Part shown: in pieces, positions 1-6,039 of the stretch | How positions within the stretch are numbered: position 1 is the first letter of the stretch | Layout of the letters: every line of letters begins with the position of its first letter | Source of the DNA: an uncultured Odoribacter sp. | GTDB lineage: Bacteria; Bacteroidota; Bacteroidia; Bacteroidales; Marinifilaceae | DNA length: 6,039 nucleotides | NCBI GenBank assembly: GCA_905204385.1 | Contig: CAJKZL010000211.1 | Location: 1 to 6,039, forward strand | Direction of reading: 5' to 3' | Program-made: the position numbers and the translations under genes | Notes under the pieces: generated by a model | The model's database searches: none | The model's input: the letters and a program-made list of their open reading frames with translations, nothing else | Told to the model about the DNA's origin: nothing

Positions 1-1
1 G

Positions 2-955
2 CTCAATCTTATCAGCGATATTCTCGATCTATCGAAAATAGAGGCCGGGACAGTGGAACTCAAATTCGTAGACTTTGACCTTTCTGCTTACTTTAACGAT
101 ATGGCTGTTTCCATGAGACAACGGGTCACCAATCCGGAGGTGCAATTAATTGTAAATAATCCTTACCCCGCTTGCTGGGTAAGGCTGGATAAAAACCGTA
201 TTGCACAAATTATGACTAATTATGTCACCAATTCCATTAAATATACTCCGAAAGGGTTTATTGAAATGGGTTATGAAACGGTGGACGAGGGTATCAAGCT
301 ATATGTCAGGGACAGTGGAATAGGCATTCAGGAAGAAAAGAAAGTGAAGGTGTTCCATCGCTTTGAAAAGCTGGATGAATTTGCGCAGGGGACGGGTCTC
401 GGGCTTTCTATCTGTAGAGCAATCGCTGAATCGATGGGGGGAAAAGTAGGATTTGAATCAAAACACGGCGAAGGATCTTATTTCTGGGCAATTTTGCCTT
501 GCGTGACTACAATCGAAGCAAGAAGAGAGCCGGAAGCACCTCTCCAAAAGGCTACGGAAAAGACCGGCACAATAGTACTCTCCCCTGAAAGCCGGAAAGT
601 AATTTTAGTGGCCGAAGACATTCCAAGCAACTTTTTGCTGCTTTCAGCTTTGCTGAAAAAACATTTCGATCTGGTGAATGCCCGTAACGGATTGGAAGCT
701 GTACAGGCAGTACGAAGCCGGCATTTCGACCTGGTATTGATGGATATGAAGATGCCGGTGATGAACGGACTGACAGCCACGGCAGAGATCCGGAAGTTTA
801 ATACGGAACTTCCCATTATCGCTTTGACGGCCCATGCCTTCGATGCCGATCAACAAGCCGCACTGGAAGCAGGATGTAATGAATACCTCGTAAAACCTTT
901 TGATAAGGCCAAACTATTGGCTGTACTAAAGAAACATTGTTGTAAAAAGAAATGA
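2..955 (+). CDS. Hybrid sensor histidine kinase/response regulator, C-terminal part (5' end outside window)
   Basis: The reading frame is open from base 2, giving 317 visible residues; the GTG at 53 is internal and not the true start. Numbering from the first visible codon, residues 1-20 are the end of the dimerisation helix (ILDLSKIEAG), so the phospho-accepting histidine and any sensor domain lie upstream of the window. The HATPase_c domain follows: N-box asparagines at about 73 and 77, the G1 box DSGIGI near 104-109, and the G2 box GTGLGLS near 130-136. A receiver domain spans about 197-314, with the acidic pair ED at 205-206, phospho-acceptor Asp248 (in LVLMDMKMPVMNG), Thr276 and Lys298 (LVKPF). 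All key residues are present and no output domain follows, so the phosphoryl group probably passes from kinase to its own receiver and perhaps onward to a phosphotransfer partner elsewhere. The signal is unknown. The stop overlaps the next gene's start as ATGA. Confidence 0.95.
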   Translation, partial: LNLISDILDLSKIEAGTVELKFVDFDLSAYFNDMAVSMRQRVTNPEVQLIVNNPYPACWVRLDKNRIAQIMTNYVTNSIKYTPKGFIEMGYETVDEGIKLYVRDSGIGIQEEKKVKVFHRFEKLDEFAQGTGLGLSICRAIAESMGGKVGFESKHGEGSYFWAILPCVTTIEARREPEAPLQKATEKTGTIVLSPESRKVILVAEDIPSNFLLLSALLKKHFDLVNARNGLEAVQAVRSRHFDLVLMDMKMPVMNGLTATAEIRKFNTELPIIALTAHAFDADQQAALEAGCNEYLVKPFDKAKLLAVLKKHCCKKK

Positions 956-1518
956 TGAAACACAAAGCAAACGACACAATCGACCCGGAATGGAAAATGC
1001 GATACCAAAAGATAGAAGCAAACGCACTTCCGGACAATGTTACCGACCTGATCCATAAGCAATGGATGCTGGTAACGGCAGGCAACAAGGACTCGTTTAA
1101 TCCGATGACCGCCTCCTGGTGTGCAATGGGATGTATGTGGGATAGACCTTCCTTATTTATGGTGATCCGTAATTCCCGGTACACCTACCGTTTACTGCAA
1201 CAGGAAGAAAGTTTTACCATCGGTTTCCTGCCGGAACAGTATCGCCCTGCTCTGCGCATCTGCGGAACAAAATCCGGAAGGGATACGGACAAAGTTGCCG
1301 AAACAGGCCTATCCCCCTTAACGACCCCTTTGGGATTAATCAGCTTTGCTGAAGCCCGGATGATCATGGAATGTAAGAAAATGTTTGTACAGGAATTGGA
1401 CTATGCTAACCTGACCGAATCTTACAAGGCAGAAGTCATGCATGAATCTTATGAAAAGGAGACAGCTAAACATCAACTGTTTATTGCTGAAATCCTAAAT
1501 ATATGGATCAAAAAATGA
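952..1518 (+). CDS. Flavin reductase-like (FMN-binding split-barrel) protein
   Basis: This 188-residue protein has the features of the flavin reductase-like/flavoredoxin family. It has the early strand WMLVTAG followed by FNPMTASWCAMG (about 49-60), where family members contact FMN phosphate. The stretch PSLFMVIRNSRYTYRLL (66-82) is also typical, as is the signature CGTKSGRDTDK (104-114). The C-terminal strand HQLFIAEI (174-181) is the usual final segment. Length is normal for the family. There is no signal peptide, so it should be cytoplasmic, binding FMN and either reducing free flavin with NAD(P)H or passing electrons to a partner; the substrate cannot be read from sequence. The ATG at 952 overlaps the upstream kinase stop by 4 bases, and a second in-frame ATG at 955 is an equally possible start. 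No Shine-Dalgarno is visible, only A-rich sequence, so translational coupling to the kinase gene is likely. An intrinsic terminator follows 15 bases after the stop. Confidence 0.88.
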   Translation: MMKHKANDTIDPEWKMRYQKIEANALPDNVTDLIHKQWMLVTAGNKDSFNPMTASWCAMGCMWDRPSLFMVIRNSRYTYRLLQQEESFTIGFLPEQYRPALRICGTKSGRDTDKVAETGLSPLTTPLGLISFAEARMIMECKKMFVQELDYANLTESYKAEVMHESYEKETAKHQLFIAEILNIWIKK

Positions 1519-1532
1519 CACCTTTTAGGAAA

Positions 1533-1574
1533 AGGAGGATTCCCTTTTTGACAGAGAATCCTCCTAATCTTTTC
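1533..1574. terminator. Bidirectional intrinsic terminator between convergent genes
   Basis: A perfect 10-bp inverted repeat pairs AGGAGGATTC (1533-1542) with GAATCCTCCT (1556-1565) around a 13-base loop. On the plus strand it is followed by AATCTTTTCT, and on the minus strand by TTTTCC. It therefore can end transcription of the flavin reductase unit and of the convergent lipoprotein gene. The minus-strand gene ends at 1689, more than 120 bases before the hairpin, which would leave a fairly long 3' untranslated stretch with no other obvious signal. Confidence 0.8.
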
Positions 1575-1688
1575 TATAAAGCTCGGCTCTTTCCCCATTC
1601 ATCATTGTCCCTCCTCTTTAGTTATCCTACATCGTCATCAGAACGCCCTAACCCCCTTCCTTCGTGAATTCCTCTCCATGCTTTTCGG

Positions 1689-2984
1689 CTACTTTGTATG
1701 TTCAAAAATCTCCTTTAAGCGCTTCGCTAAAGAACGATCCCGCAACTCACTCCCTTTGTCGATGATCTTTCCATCGGGTCCCAATAAAAAAAGAGTAGGA
1801 AAACTATTTATATTGTACAATTTCTGAATTTTTCGCTCTCCTTCCCTATCGGCGATTACAGGCCAGGGCAACGCCATCATGGTCCTGAAACCGATGATTT
1901 CCTCTTTTTTATTGTCAGCAACGCCCACTATTTCGAAACCTTTTTCTTTATACCGGGCATAAAGTTCGGGATAAGTATTCCGGATTTCAGCAATACAGGG
2001 TCCGCAACCCGTCGACCAGAAATCGAGCAATACATATTTTCCTTTCAGATCGTCAGGAAAATGAATCTTATCGCCATCTACGGTGACAGCATCGAAAGCA
2101 AGCGGAAAAGCCCCGACTTGTGTAGACCGGATATTTTCAGAGTTTTCTTCCTTACACATCCGCAAATACCGTCCATCTCTGCGGATACTGTCTATGCGGT
2201 AAAGGTTTCCTTCCAATTTTACATATTCCTGCAATCTACACCGGATCACCGTATCGGGGCCTATAAATTCTACTTCACTCTGCTGCGTATCGTAAAAATC
2301 TCCGTTGGGACGCAAATTACAAACATAATCCCGTCCTCCCAGTTTGAAACCTGTAGTCATCAAATCCCGGTTTTCACAAAAGATAAAATCCTTGTCTACT
2401 TCAAGCTTTCCAGGTAAAATCCAACTGGAATCCAAAAGGATATGTTCACCGATAATCCGTTCATAGACGATAGGCATAGGATGGGCATCCTGACTTATCA
2501 AATGCGGCATGTCATCGGAAAAGTCCATATTCCCATTATTATCAGCTACGAGATATAACCGACCGTCCTCTCCACGACCTTCCAATAAAGCAACATATCC
2601 CCGGGCAAACAGCGGAGAACATTGGGAGGTATCCATGCCCCAGGCATTAAAATACTCCATGCAAACGTCTCTTGTCACCTTACCCTCGCGATAACGCTGA
2701 TAAAGCAACTGCGGAAAATCCGTATTCTTAAAATAAAGCCGGGTTTCTTTCCATCCTTCCCTACCCTTTTTTACCTCAGGATATACGCCTTTCACCCCCG
2801 GTTGAACCTCTTCCGAAGGTATTCCGCTCCGGATATTCTTGGCGTCCGGATCCACCCGCTTAGAAAATGCGGTCAGTATAATTTCCTCTTCTCCTACTTT
2901 ATTAACCATCCCGGCATTACTTCTACAGGAAGTCAACATCCCTAAAACGCATAGATATAAAAGATATTTCATAAAGTGTATCAT
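1689..2984 (-). CDS. TlpA-like thioredoxin-fold lipoprotein with a large N-terminal region
   Basis: The 431-residue product starts with a lipoprotein signal: a hydrophobic stretch ending in the lipobox LTSC, with Cys20 as the expected lipidated residue. It should be anchored in the envelope facing the periplasm or surface. Residues 290-430 form a TlpA/AhpC-TSA-type thioredoxin domain: GKYVLLDFW, active site C327-G-P-C330, and the cis-proline in NSFPTLFL (Pro396). Both redox cysteines are present, so disulfide reduction or exchange is expected. Residues about 30-285 match no domain I can name. They contain DNNGNMDFSDD (148-158), which resembles a calcium-binding DxNxNxD loop, and six further cysteines (108, 122, 203, 222, 249, 277). 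An in-frame ATG at codon 5 (2970-2972) is an alternative start giving a shorter signal peptide; neither start has a Shine-Dalgarno. The gene is divergent from the receptor gene. Thioredoxin lipoproteins with long N-terminal extensions are common in Bacteroidota; the substrate is unknown. Confidence 0.9.
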   Translation of the reverse strand: MIHFMKYLLYLCVLGMLTSCRSNAGMVNKVGEEEIILTAFSKRVDPDAKNIRSGIPSEEVQPGVKGVYPEVKKGREGWKETRLYFKNTDFPQLLYQRYREGKVTRDVCMEYFNAWGMDTSQCSPLFARGYVALLEGRGEDGRLYLVADNNGNMDFSDDMPHLISQDAHPMPIVYERIIGEHILLDSSWILPGKLEVDKDFIFCENRDLMTTGFKLGGRDYVCNLRPNGDFYDTQQSEVEFIGPDTVIRCRLQEYVKLEGNLYRIDSIRRDGRYLRMCKEENSENIRSTQVGAFPLAFDAVTVDGDKIHFPDDLKGKYVLLDFWSTGCGPCIAEIRNTYPELYARYKEKGFEIVGVADNKKEEIIGFRTMMALPWPVIADREGERKIQKLYNINSFPTLFLLGPDGKIIDKGSELRDRSLAKRLKEIFEHTK

Positions 2985-3074
2985 TTTTATCGACGGATCG
3001 TTATCTCCAAAATAAAAATATTATTTTCGTAGGCAGATTCTCCTTTGCGAGGATTACATAGCCCGCTAATTTTT

Positions 3075-3082
3075 CAAAATTA
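3075..3082 (-). promoter_or_regulatory. Candidate -7 promoter box for the lipoprotein gene
   Basis: Read on the minus strand this is TAATTTTG, an exact match to the Bacteroides housekeeping -7 consensus TAnnTTTG. Transcription would start a few bases downstream (near 3068), giving a leader of roughly 85 bases before the ATG at 2984. No TTTG -33 element is found at the usual spacing of about 19-21 bases, so this rests on the -7 box alone and an eight-base match with two free positions could be chance. Confidence 0.3.
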
Positions 3083-3105
3083 ATACTTTCTCCCGACTTT
3101 TAAGA

Positions 3106-3113
3106 TATATTTG
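3106..3113 (+). promoter_or_regulatory. Candidate -7 promoter box for the receptor gene
   Basis: TATATTTG matches the Bacteroides -7 consensus TAnnTTTG exactly. Transcription would start near 3120 and leave a 5' leader of about 250 bases before the receptor ATG at 3369. No clear -33 TTTG lies at the usual distance. A closer promoter with a weaker or alternative-sigma sequence cannot be excluded; TACATTCC at 3331-3338 is a poor partial match. Confidence 0.3.
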
Positions 3114-3314
3114 CAAAGACTTTTATCGCTTAATTTATGAATCTTCTCCTTCGAATGAAACCTGGATCTTTCAGTGAAATTATTTTTACTTCTCCCTTCA
3201 GTCTGTGAAAGAAATGTCAAAACTGTTAATAATTCATTTTACCCTTAAACTTTCCCGAAACAAAATAGTCTTATAGCTAGTAGAGTGAATTATTCGTTAT
3301 TTATCCATCGAGCA

Positions 3315-3342
3315 GGCAGGAATTACGTAATACATTCCTGTC
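3315..3342. promoter_or_regulatory. Inverted repeat just upstream of the receptor start (possible operator or leader hairpin)
   Basis: CAGGAAT (3317-3323) and ATTCCTG (3334-3340) form perfect 7-bp arms around a 10-base centre. In RNA the stem can extend by a G-U and a G-C pair to nine pairs (3315-3342). The centre overlaps an eight-base palindrome TTACGTAA (3323-3330). The element ends 26 bases before the receptor ATG, which suits either a repressor/activator site or a hairpin affecting translation. No T-tract follows, so it is not an intrinsic terminator. No specific regulator can be assigned. Confidence 0.4.
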
Positions 3343-3368
3343 GGATGTTCGATATTATAAACTAAACT

Positions 3369-5870
3369 ATGAAAACCAAAACTTTTAGCCGATTAATTTT
3401 GTTTTTGTCGCTTCTTTTGGCTGGCGGAAATACGCAAGCGGATCCGGCCGATGCAATGCCTGTGGAAGCAGGCACAATCCGTGGAAAAGTCACCGACGCC
3501 AAGACCCGCGAACCCATGCAGTTCGTAAATGTAAGTGTGCGCCATGCGGATAGCAAAACGCCCTTGAAGGGAATGGTCACCGATGCTGCCGGTAATTTCA
3601 CTATCGTCAAATTGCCTGAAGGGAATTACACGCTCAATATTTCATTCATCGGCTACAAATCGGTTGAAAAGAATTTTGCCCTTTCCAAACAAAATCCCGG
3701 CATCAATTTTCGCAATATTCCCCTGGAAGAAGACAGCCAAATGCTGGGTGAAGTAAAAGTCACCGGACAGCGCCCCCAAATGAAATTTGAAATCGACAAG
3801 AAAGTATTCAATGTCGATCAGAATATATCTTCAACAGGCGGGACGGCCAGCGATGTGCTTAGCAATATACCTTCGGTGGAAGTGGACAATGAAGGAGAAG
3901 TTTCCCTGAGGGGAAGCAGTGATGTCACCGTTTGGATCAATGGCCGGGCTTCCGGTTTATCGGCAGATAACCGGGCACAGATTCTGGAACAATTGCCGGC
4001 GGAAAGCATCGAGCGCTTCGAAGTGATTACCAATCCTTCGGCTAAATATAGTCCGGAAGGGACTTCCGGCATTATCAATATTGTACTGAAGGAAGATCGT
4101 CGGAGCGGATATTATGGCAGTGTGCAGGCCGGCGTAGACACCCGGGGCGGGTGGAACCTCAGCGGCAATGTCAACTACACCTCCCGGAAAGCCGAAATGT
4201 ATGCCGGCATAGGCTACCGGGAACGCAAGCGCGATGGAGGAGGCTATTCTTACCGGAATAACCTGGACGACGAAGGCAATCCGGTGTCTTTCCTCAACCA
4301 GGTCTCGGACAACAGCGGAGACGGAGGACAAACGTTCGCCCGGGCAGGGCTCACCTGGCATCTGACAACCGCCGACCAACTGAATATCGGAGCATTCGGA
4401 ATGTTCGGCAAACGCAATCAAAACAATACGATCGACTATACCAGCAATGTTCCCGGATCTTTCCTGAACAGCCGGCGAATCAGTGAGGCCGAAAATCCTA
4501 TGAAGGGAGGGAATGTTGAACTAGGATATAAACACGATTTCGGTAAAACCAGCAATCTCGATATTACCGGCTCCTGGAATACCTGGAATATGGATCAGAA
4601 AACCACTTATCGGCAGCATTCTGTTTTCAGCAATGACCAGGAAACACATACCTACCAGTGGCAGCAAAATAAAATGCAGGCGCACACCTGGGAATTGCAG
4701 GCAGACTATGTCAATGCCTTCACTGAATTCAGTAAGCTTGAAGCCGGATACAAAGGGACATTTTCCCGACAGAAAAGTCCGGTGGAGACCTGGGCAGGCG
4801 AGACTGCCGGGAATGCCGAACCGGAAGAACAGCTTTTCAACCGTTTTTACTATAATCAGGATGTTCAGGCACTCTATGCCACTTATTCCGGACGTTACGG
4901 AAACTTCGGCTATCAGGCAGGTTTACGGGGAGAATATGCGCAAACCAGCACCCGTTCCCTCGGTTTCGGGCAGGAAAAGAGGGATGTACCTGCCTATAAG
5001 GACGATTATTTCAGTTTGTTTCCCAGCGTTTTCCTTACTTACAGCTTACCGGCCAATCATGAAGTACAGGTGAATTATACCCGGCGCATCTCCCGCCCCT
5101 GGGGAAGGCAATTGAATCCCTTTATGAATATCACGGATTCTACCAATATCTCTTATGGAAATCCTTACCTCGATCCGCAGTATTCGAATTCTATGGAATT
5201 GAATTATATCAAAAATTGGGATGCACATACCCTAAGCATCTCTGCATACTACCGTAATACCGACGATGTCATCCAACGAATCAGCTACCGGGAAAATAAT
5301 GTACTCAAAACGACCTACGAAAATGTAGCCAAAACCCAGTCGGCAGGAACCGAGATCGTTGCCAAAAACAATTTGTTTACGGTATTGGATCTAACTACAA
5401 CCCTTAATCTCTACTATAGTAAATTAGACGGCTTCGAATATTTTCCCCAAGGGGCAGAAAAACCGGTTGTCGGTGAAAGCAACGAAAACTTCTCGTGGAA
5501 TGCGAAAATGATAGCCAACATCGCTTTGCCGGCTTCCATCTCCCTTCAGCTTACCGGTAATTACAATTCCCGCCAACTGATCGCCCAAGGTCATCAAAAA
5601 TCCAACTACAGCCTGGATGCCGGACTGCGCCGTTCGTTTTTCAACCGCAAGCTCAGCATTAGCATCAATGGGCGCGATTTACTGGATTCCCGAAAATGGA
5701 AAACCGAAACAAAAGGACAAGGCTTTACGCAATATGCTTCCAACTGGCGAATGGGACGAACGGTGGGATTCACCCTGACTTATAGTTTCGGAAACATGAA
5801 AGCCGGTAAGAACAAAAATCCAAACAACTCACCGGATAATGGAATAATGAAAGAAATGGAAGATTTTTAG
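3369..5870 (+). CDS. TonB-dependent receptor / outer-membrane beta-barrel family protein
   Basis: The 833-residue protein has a Sec signal peptide (residues 1 to about 24: basic MKTKTFSR, then a hydrophobic LILFLSLLLAGG). Next comes a carboxypeptidase-regulatory-like beta-sandwich domain (about 35-115: GTIRGKVTDAKTREPMQFVNV, TDAAGNFTIVKLPEGNYTL, FIGYKS). A short EVKVTGQ segment (128-134) sits where the TonB-box-like strand is usual. The plug domain covers about 145-242, with DVLSNIPSVEVDNEGEVSLRG, WINGR, and IERFEVITNPSAKYSPEGTSGIINIVLK, the classic plug signatures. The remainder is a beta-barrel of alternating aromatic and polar strands ending in GFTLTYSFGN, followed by an Asn/Lys/Met-rich tail common in this subfamily. 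Size and order fit the CarboxypepD_reg plus OMP_b-brl_3 group, not SusC: no SusD gene follows. It should take up an unknown ligand across the outer membrane using TonB energy. The ATG has A-rich upstream sequence and no Shine-Dalgarno. A long palindrome begins at the base after the TAG stop. Confidence 0.92.
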   Translation: MKTKTFSRLILFLSLLLAGGNTQADPADAMPVEAGTIRGKVTDAKTREPMQFVNVSVRHADSKTPLKGMVTDAAGNFTIVKLPEGNYTLNISFIGYKSVEKNFALSKQNPGINFRNIPLEEDSQMLGEVKVTGQRPQMKFEIDKKVFNVDQNISSTGGTASDVLSNIPSVEVDNEGEVSLRGSSDVTVWINGRASGLSADNRAQILEQLPAESIERFEVITNPSAKYSPEGTSGIINIVLKEDRRSGYYGSVQAGVDTRGGWNLSGNVNYTSRKAEMYAGIGYRERKRDGGGYSYRNNLDDEGNPVSFLNQVSDNSGDGGQTFARAGLTWHLTTADQLNIGAFGMFGKRNQNNTIDYTSNVPGSFLNSRRISEAENPMKGGNVELGYKHDFGKTSNLDITGSWNTWNMDQKTTYRQHSVFSNDQETHTYQWQQNKMQAHTWELQADYVNAFTEFSKLEAGYKGTFSRQKSPVETWAGETAGNAEPEEQLFNRFYYNQDVQALYATYSGRYGNFGYQAGLRGEYAQTSTRSLGFGQEKRDVPAYKDDYFSLFPSVFLTYSLPANHEVQVNYTRRISRPWGRQLNPFMNITDSTNISYGNPYLDPQYSNSMELNYIKNWDAHTLSISAYYRNTDDVIQRISYRENNVLKTTYENVAKTQSAGTEIVAKNNLFTVLDLTTTLNLYYSKLDGFEYFPQGAEKPVVGESNENFSWNAKMIANIALPASISLQLTGNYNSRQLIAQGHQKSNYSLDAGLRRSFFNRKLSISINGRDLLDSRKWKTETKGQGFTQYASNWRMGRTVGFTLTYSFGNMKAGKNKNPNNSPDNGIMKEMEDF

Positions 5871-5934
5871 AATCAAGGGGACGGTTCCTTTGGTTGGTTT
5901 TGAAGAATCAACCAAAGGAACCGTCCCCTTGATT
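5871..5934. repeat. 64-bp near-perfect palindrome (REP-like element)
   Basis: The arms at 5871-5896 and 5909-5934 are perfect 26-bp reverse complements separated by 12 bases, and part of that spacer can pair through G-U pairs as well. The arm contains GGGGACGGTTCC. It begins immediately after the receptor stop codon. Neither strand has a T-tract next to the hairpin: the plus strand continues GAAAAAAGCC and the minus strand CTAAAAATC. A standard intrinsic terminator is therefore a poor description, although so strong a hairpin may still stabilise the 3' end of the receptor mRNA. From memory, palindromes with a GGGGACGGTTC/GAACCGTCCCC core are dispersed in many genomes and are linked to REP-associated tyrosine transposases; no transposase is in this window. 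Confidence 0.75.
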
Positions 5935-5935
5935 G

Positions 5936-5959
5936 AAAAAAGCCGGAAAGATCCGGCTT
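5936..5959 (-). terminator. Intrinsic terminator of the tRNA-Gly gene
   Basis: On the minus strand AAGCCGG (5959-5953) pairs with CCGGCTT (5946-5940) around a six-base loop, and the run of six T (5941-5936) follows directly. It lies four bases beyond the mature 3' end of the tRNA, a typical arrangement for a tRNA transcription unit. On the plus strand no T-tract follows, so it acts only in the tRNA direction. Confidence 0.85.
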
Positions 5960-5963
5960 AAAG

Positions 5964-6036
<73 letters not shown>

Positions 6037-6039
6037 ATT

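Larger units (their letters stand above)
2985..3368. promoter_or_regulatory. Divergent intergenic region between lipoprotein and receptor genes
   Basis: This 384-bp gene-free stretch is visibly more AT-rich than the flanking coding sequence and must hold the start signals of both divergent genes. It contains one Bacteroides-type -7 box in each direction (annotated separately), an inverted repeat close to the receptor start (annotated separately), and an AT-only inverted repeat AAAATAA/TTATTTT at 3009-3015 and 3021-3027. The hexamer TTCTCC occurs four times at 3038, 3088, 3144 and 3190. A 23-codon open frame at 3137-3208 (+) is discussed under findings and is not called as a gene. I see no riboswitch or RNA gene that I can name. 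Confidence 0.6.

Noticed and set aside
53..955. GTG at 53 as the true start of the kinase gene
   Set aside because: The same frame is open to base 2 and encodes the conserved end of the dimerisation helix (DLSKIEAG), so the gene simply continues beyond the window edge.
816..1184. Minus-strand open frame of 122 codons across the kinase/reductase junction
   Set aside because: It lies opposite two well-supported genes, resembles no known protein, and crosses the overlapped ATGA boundary; it is a shadow frame.
1564..1605. 13-codon minus-strand frame preceded by a strong GAGGAGG purine tract
   Set aside because: It is very short, its stop falls inside the terminator stem, and Shine-Dalgarno-like tracts are not a reliable start signal in Bacteroidota. 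The tract is more likely chance in purine-rich DNA.
3957..4421. Minus-strand open frame of 154 codons inside the receptor gene
   Set aside because: It is fully antisense to the conserved plug and barrel region, has no start signal or recognisable domain, and is explained by the codon composition of the receptor.
4633..5073. Plus-strand open frame of 146 codons in another frame inside the receptor
   Set aside because: It overlaps the barrel coding sequence throughout and its basic, Pro/Arg-rich product matches nothing; the receptor frame has no frameshift here.
3369..5870. Receptor as a SusC-type glycan importer
   Set aside because: It is shorter than typical SusC proteins, fits the OMP_b-brl_3 group better, and is followed by a palindrome and a tRNA gene instead of a susD homologue.

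Overview
The window looks like chromosomal DNA of a member of the Bacteroidota, probably order Bacteroidales. The evidence is a TonB-dependent outer-membrane receptor with an N-terminal carboxypeptidase-regulatory-like domain, a TlpA-type thioredoxin carried on a lipoprotein, a hybrid histidine kinase/response regulator, start codons preceded by A-rich sequence without Shine-Dalgarno motifs, two exact matches to the Bacteroides -7 promoter consensus (TAnnTTTG), and a tRNA gene without an encoded CCA. I cannot name the genus from sequence alone.

Layout. Positions 2-955 (+) hold the C-terminal part of a hybrid sensor kinase whose 5' end lies outside the window. It overlaps by 4 bases (ATGA) a flavin reductase-like FMN-binding protein at 952-1518 (+), so the two are probably one operon. 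A bidirectional intrinsic terminator at 1533-1574 closes this unit and also faces the convergent gene. Positions 1689-2984 (-) encode a 431-residue lipoprotein with a C-terminal thioredoxin-fold domain (CGPC active site). A 384-bp AT-rich divergent intergenic region (2985-3368) separates it from an 833-residue TonB-dependent receptor/outer-membrane beta-barrel protein at 3369-5870 (+). Directly after the receptor stop codon lies a 64-bp palindrome with perfect 26-bp arms (5871-5934). It is followed by the terminator and gene of a tRNA-Gly(GCC) on the minus strand (5964-6036).

How the parts may work together. Kinase and flavin reductase are likely co-translated, but nothing here says what signal the kinase senses. 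The lipoprotein oxidoreductase and the receptor are divergently arranged and could share regulatory DNA; both would act in the cell envelope. Their functional link is inference only. There is no SusD partner in the window, so the receptor is not a classic SusC/SusD pair.

The most notable non-coding structure is the 64-bp palindrome. Its core (GGGGACGGTTC / GAACCGTCCCC) resembles, from memory, dispersed REP-like palindromes associated with REP-associated tyrosine transposases. It lacks a T-tract on either strand, so it does not read as an ordinary terminator. I found no convincing new multi-gene system; the genes belong to recognisable families.
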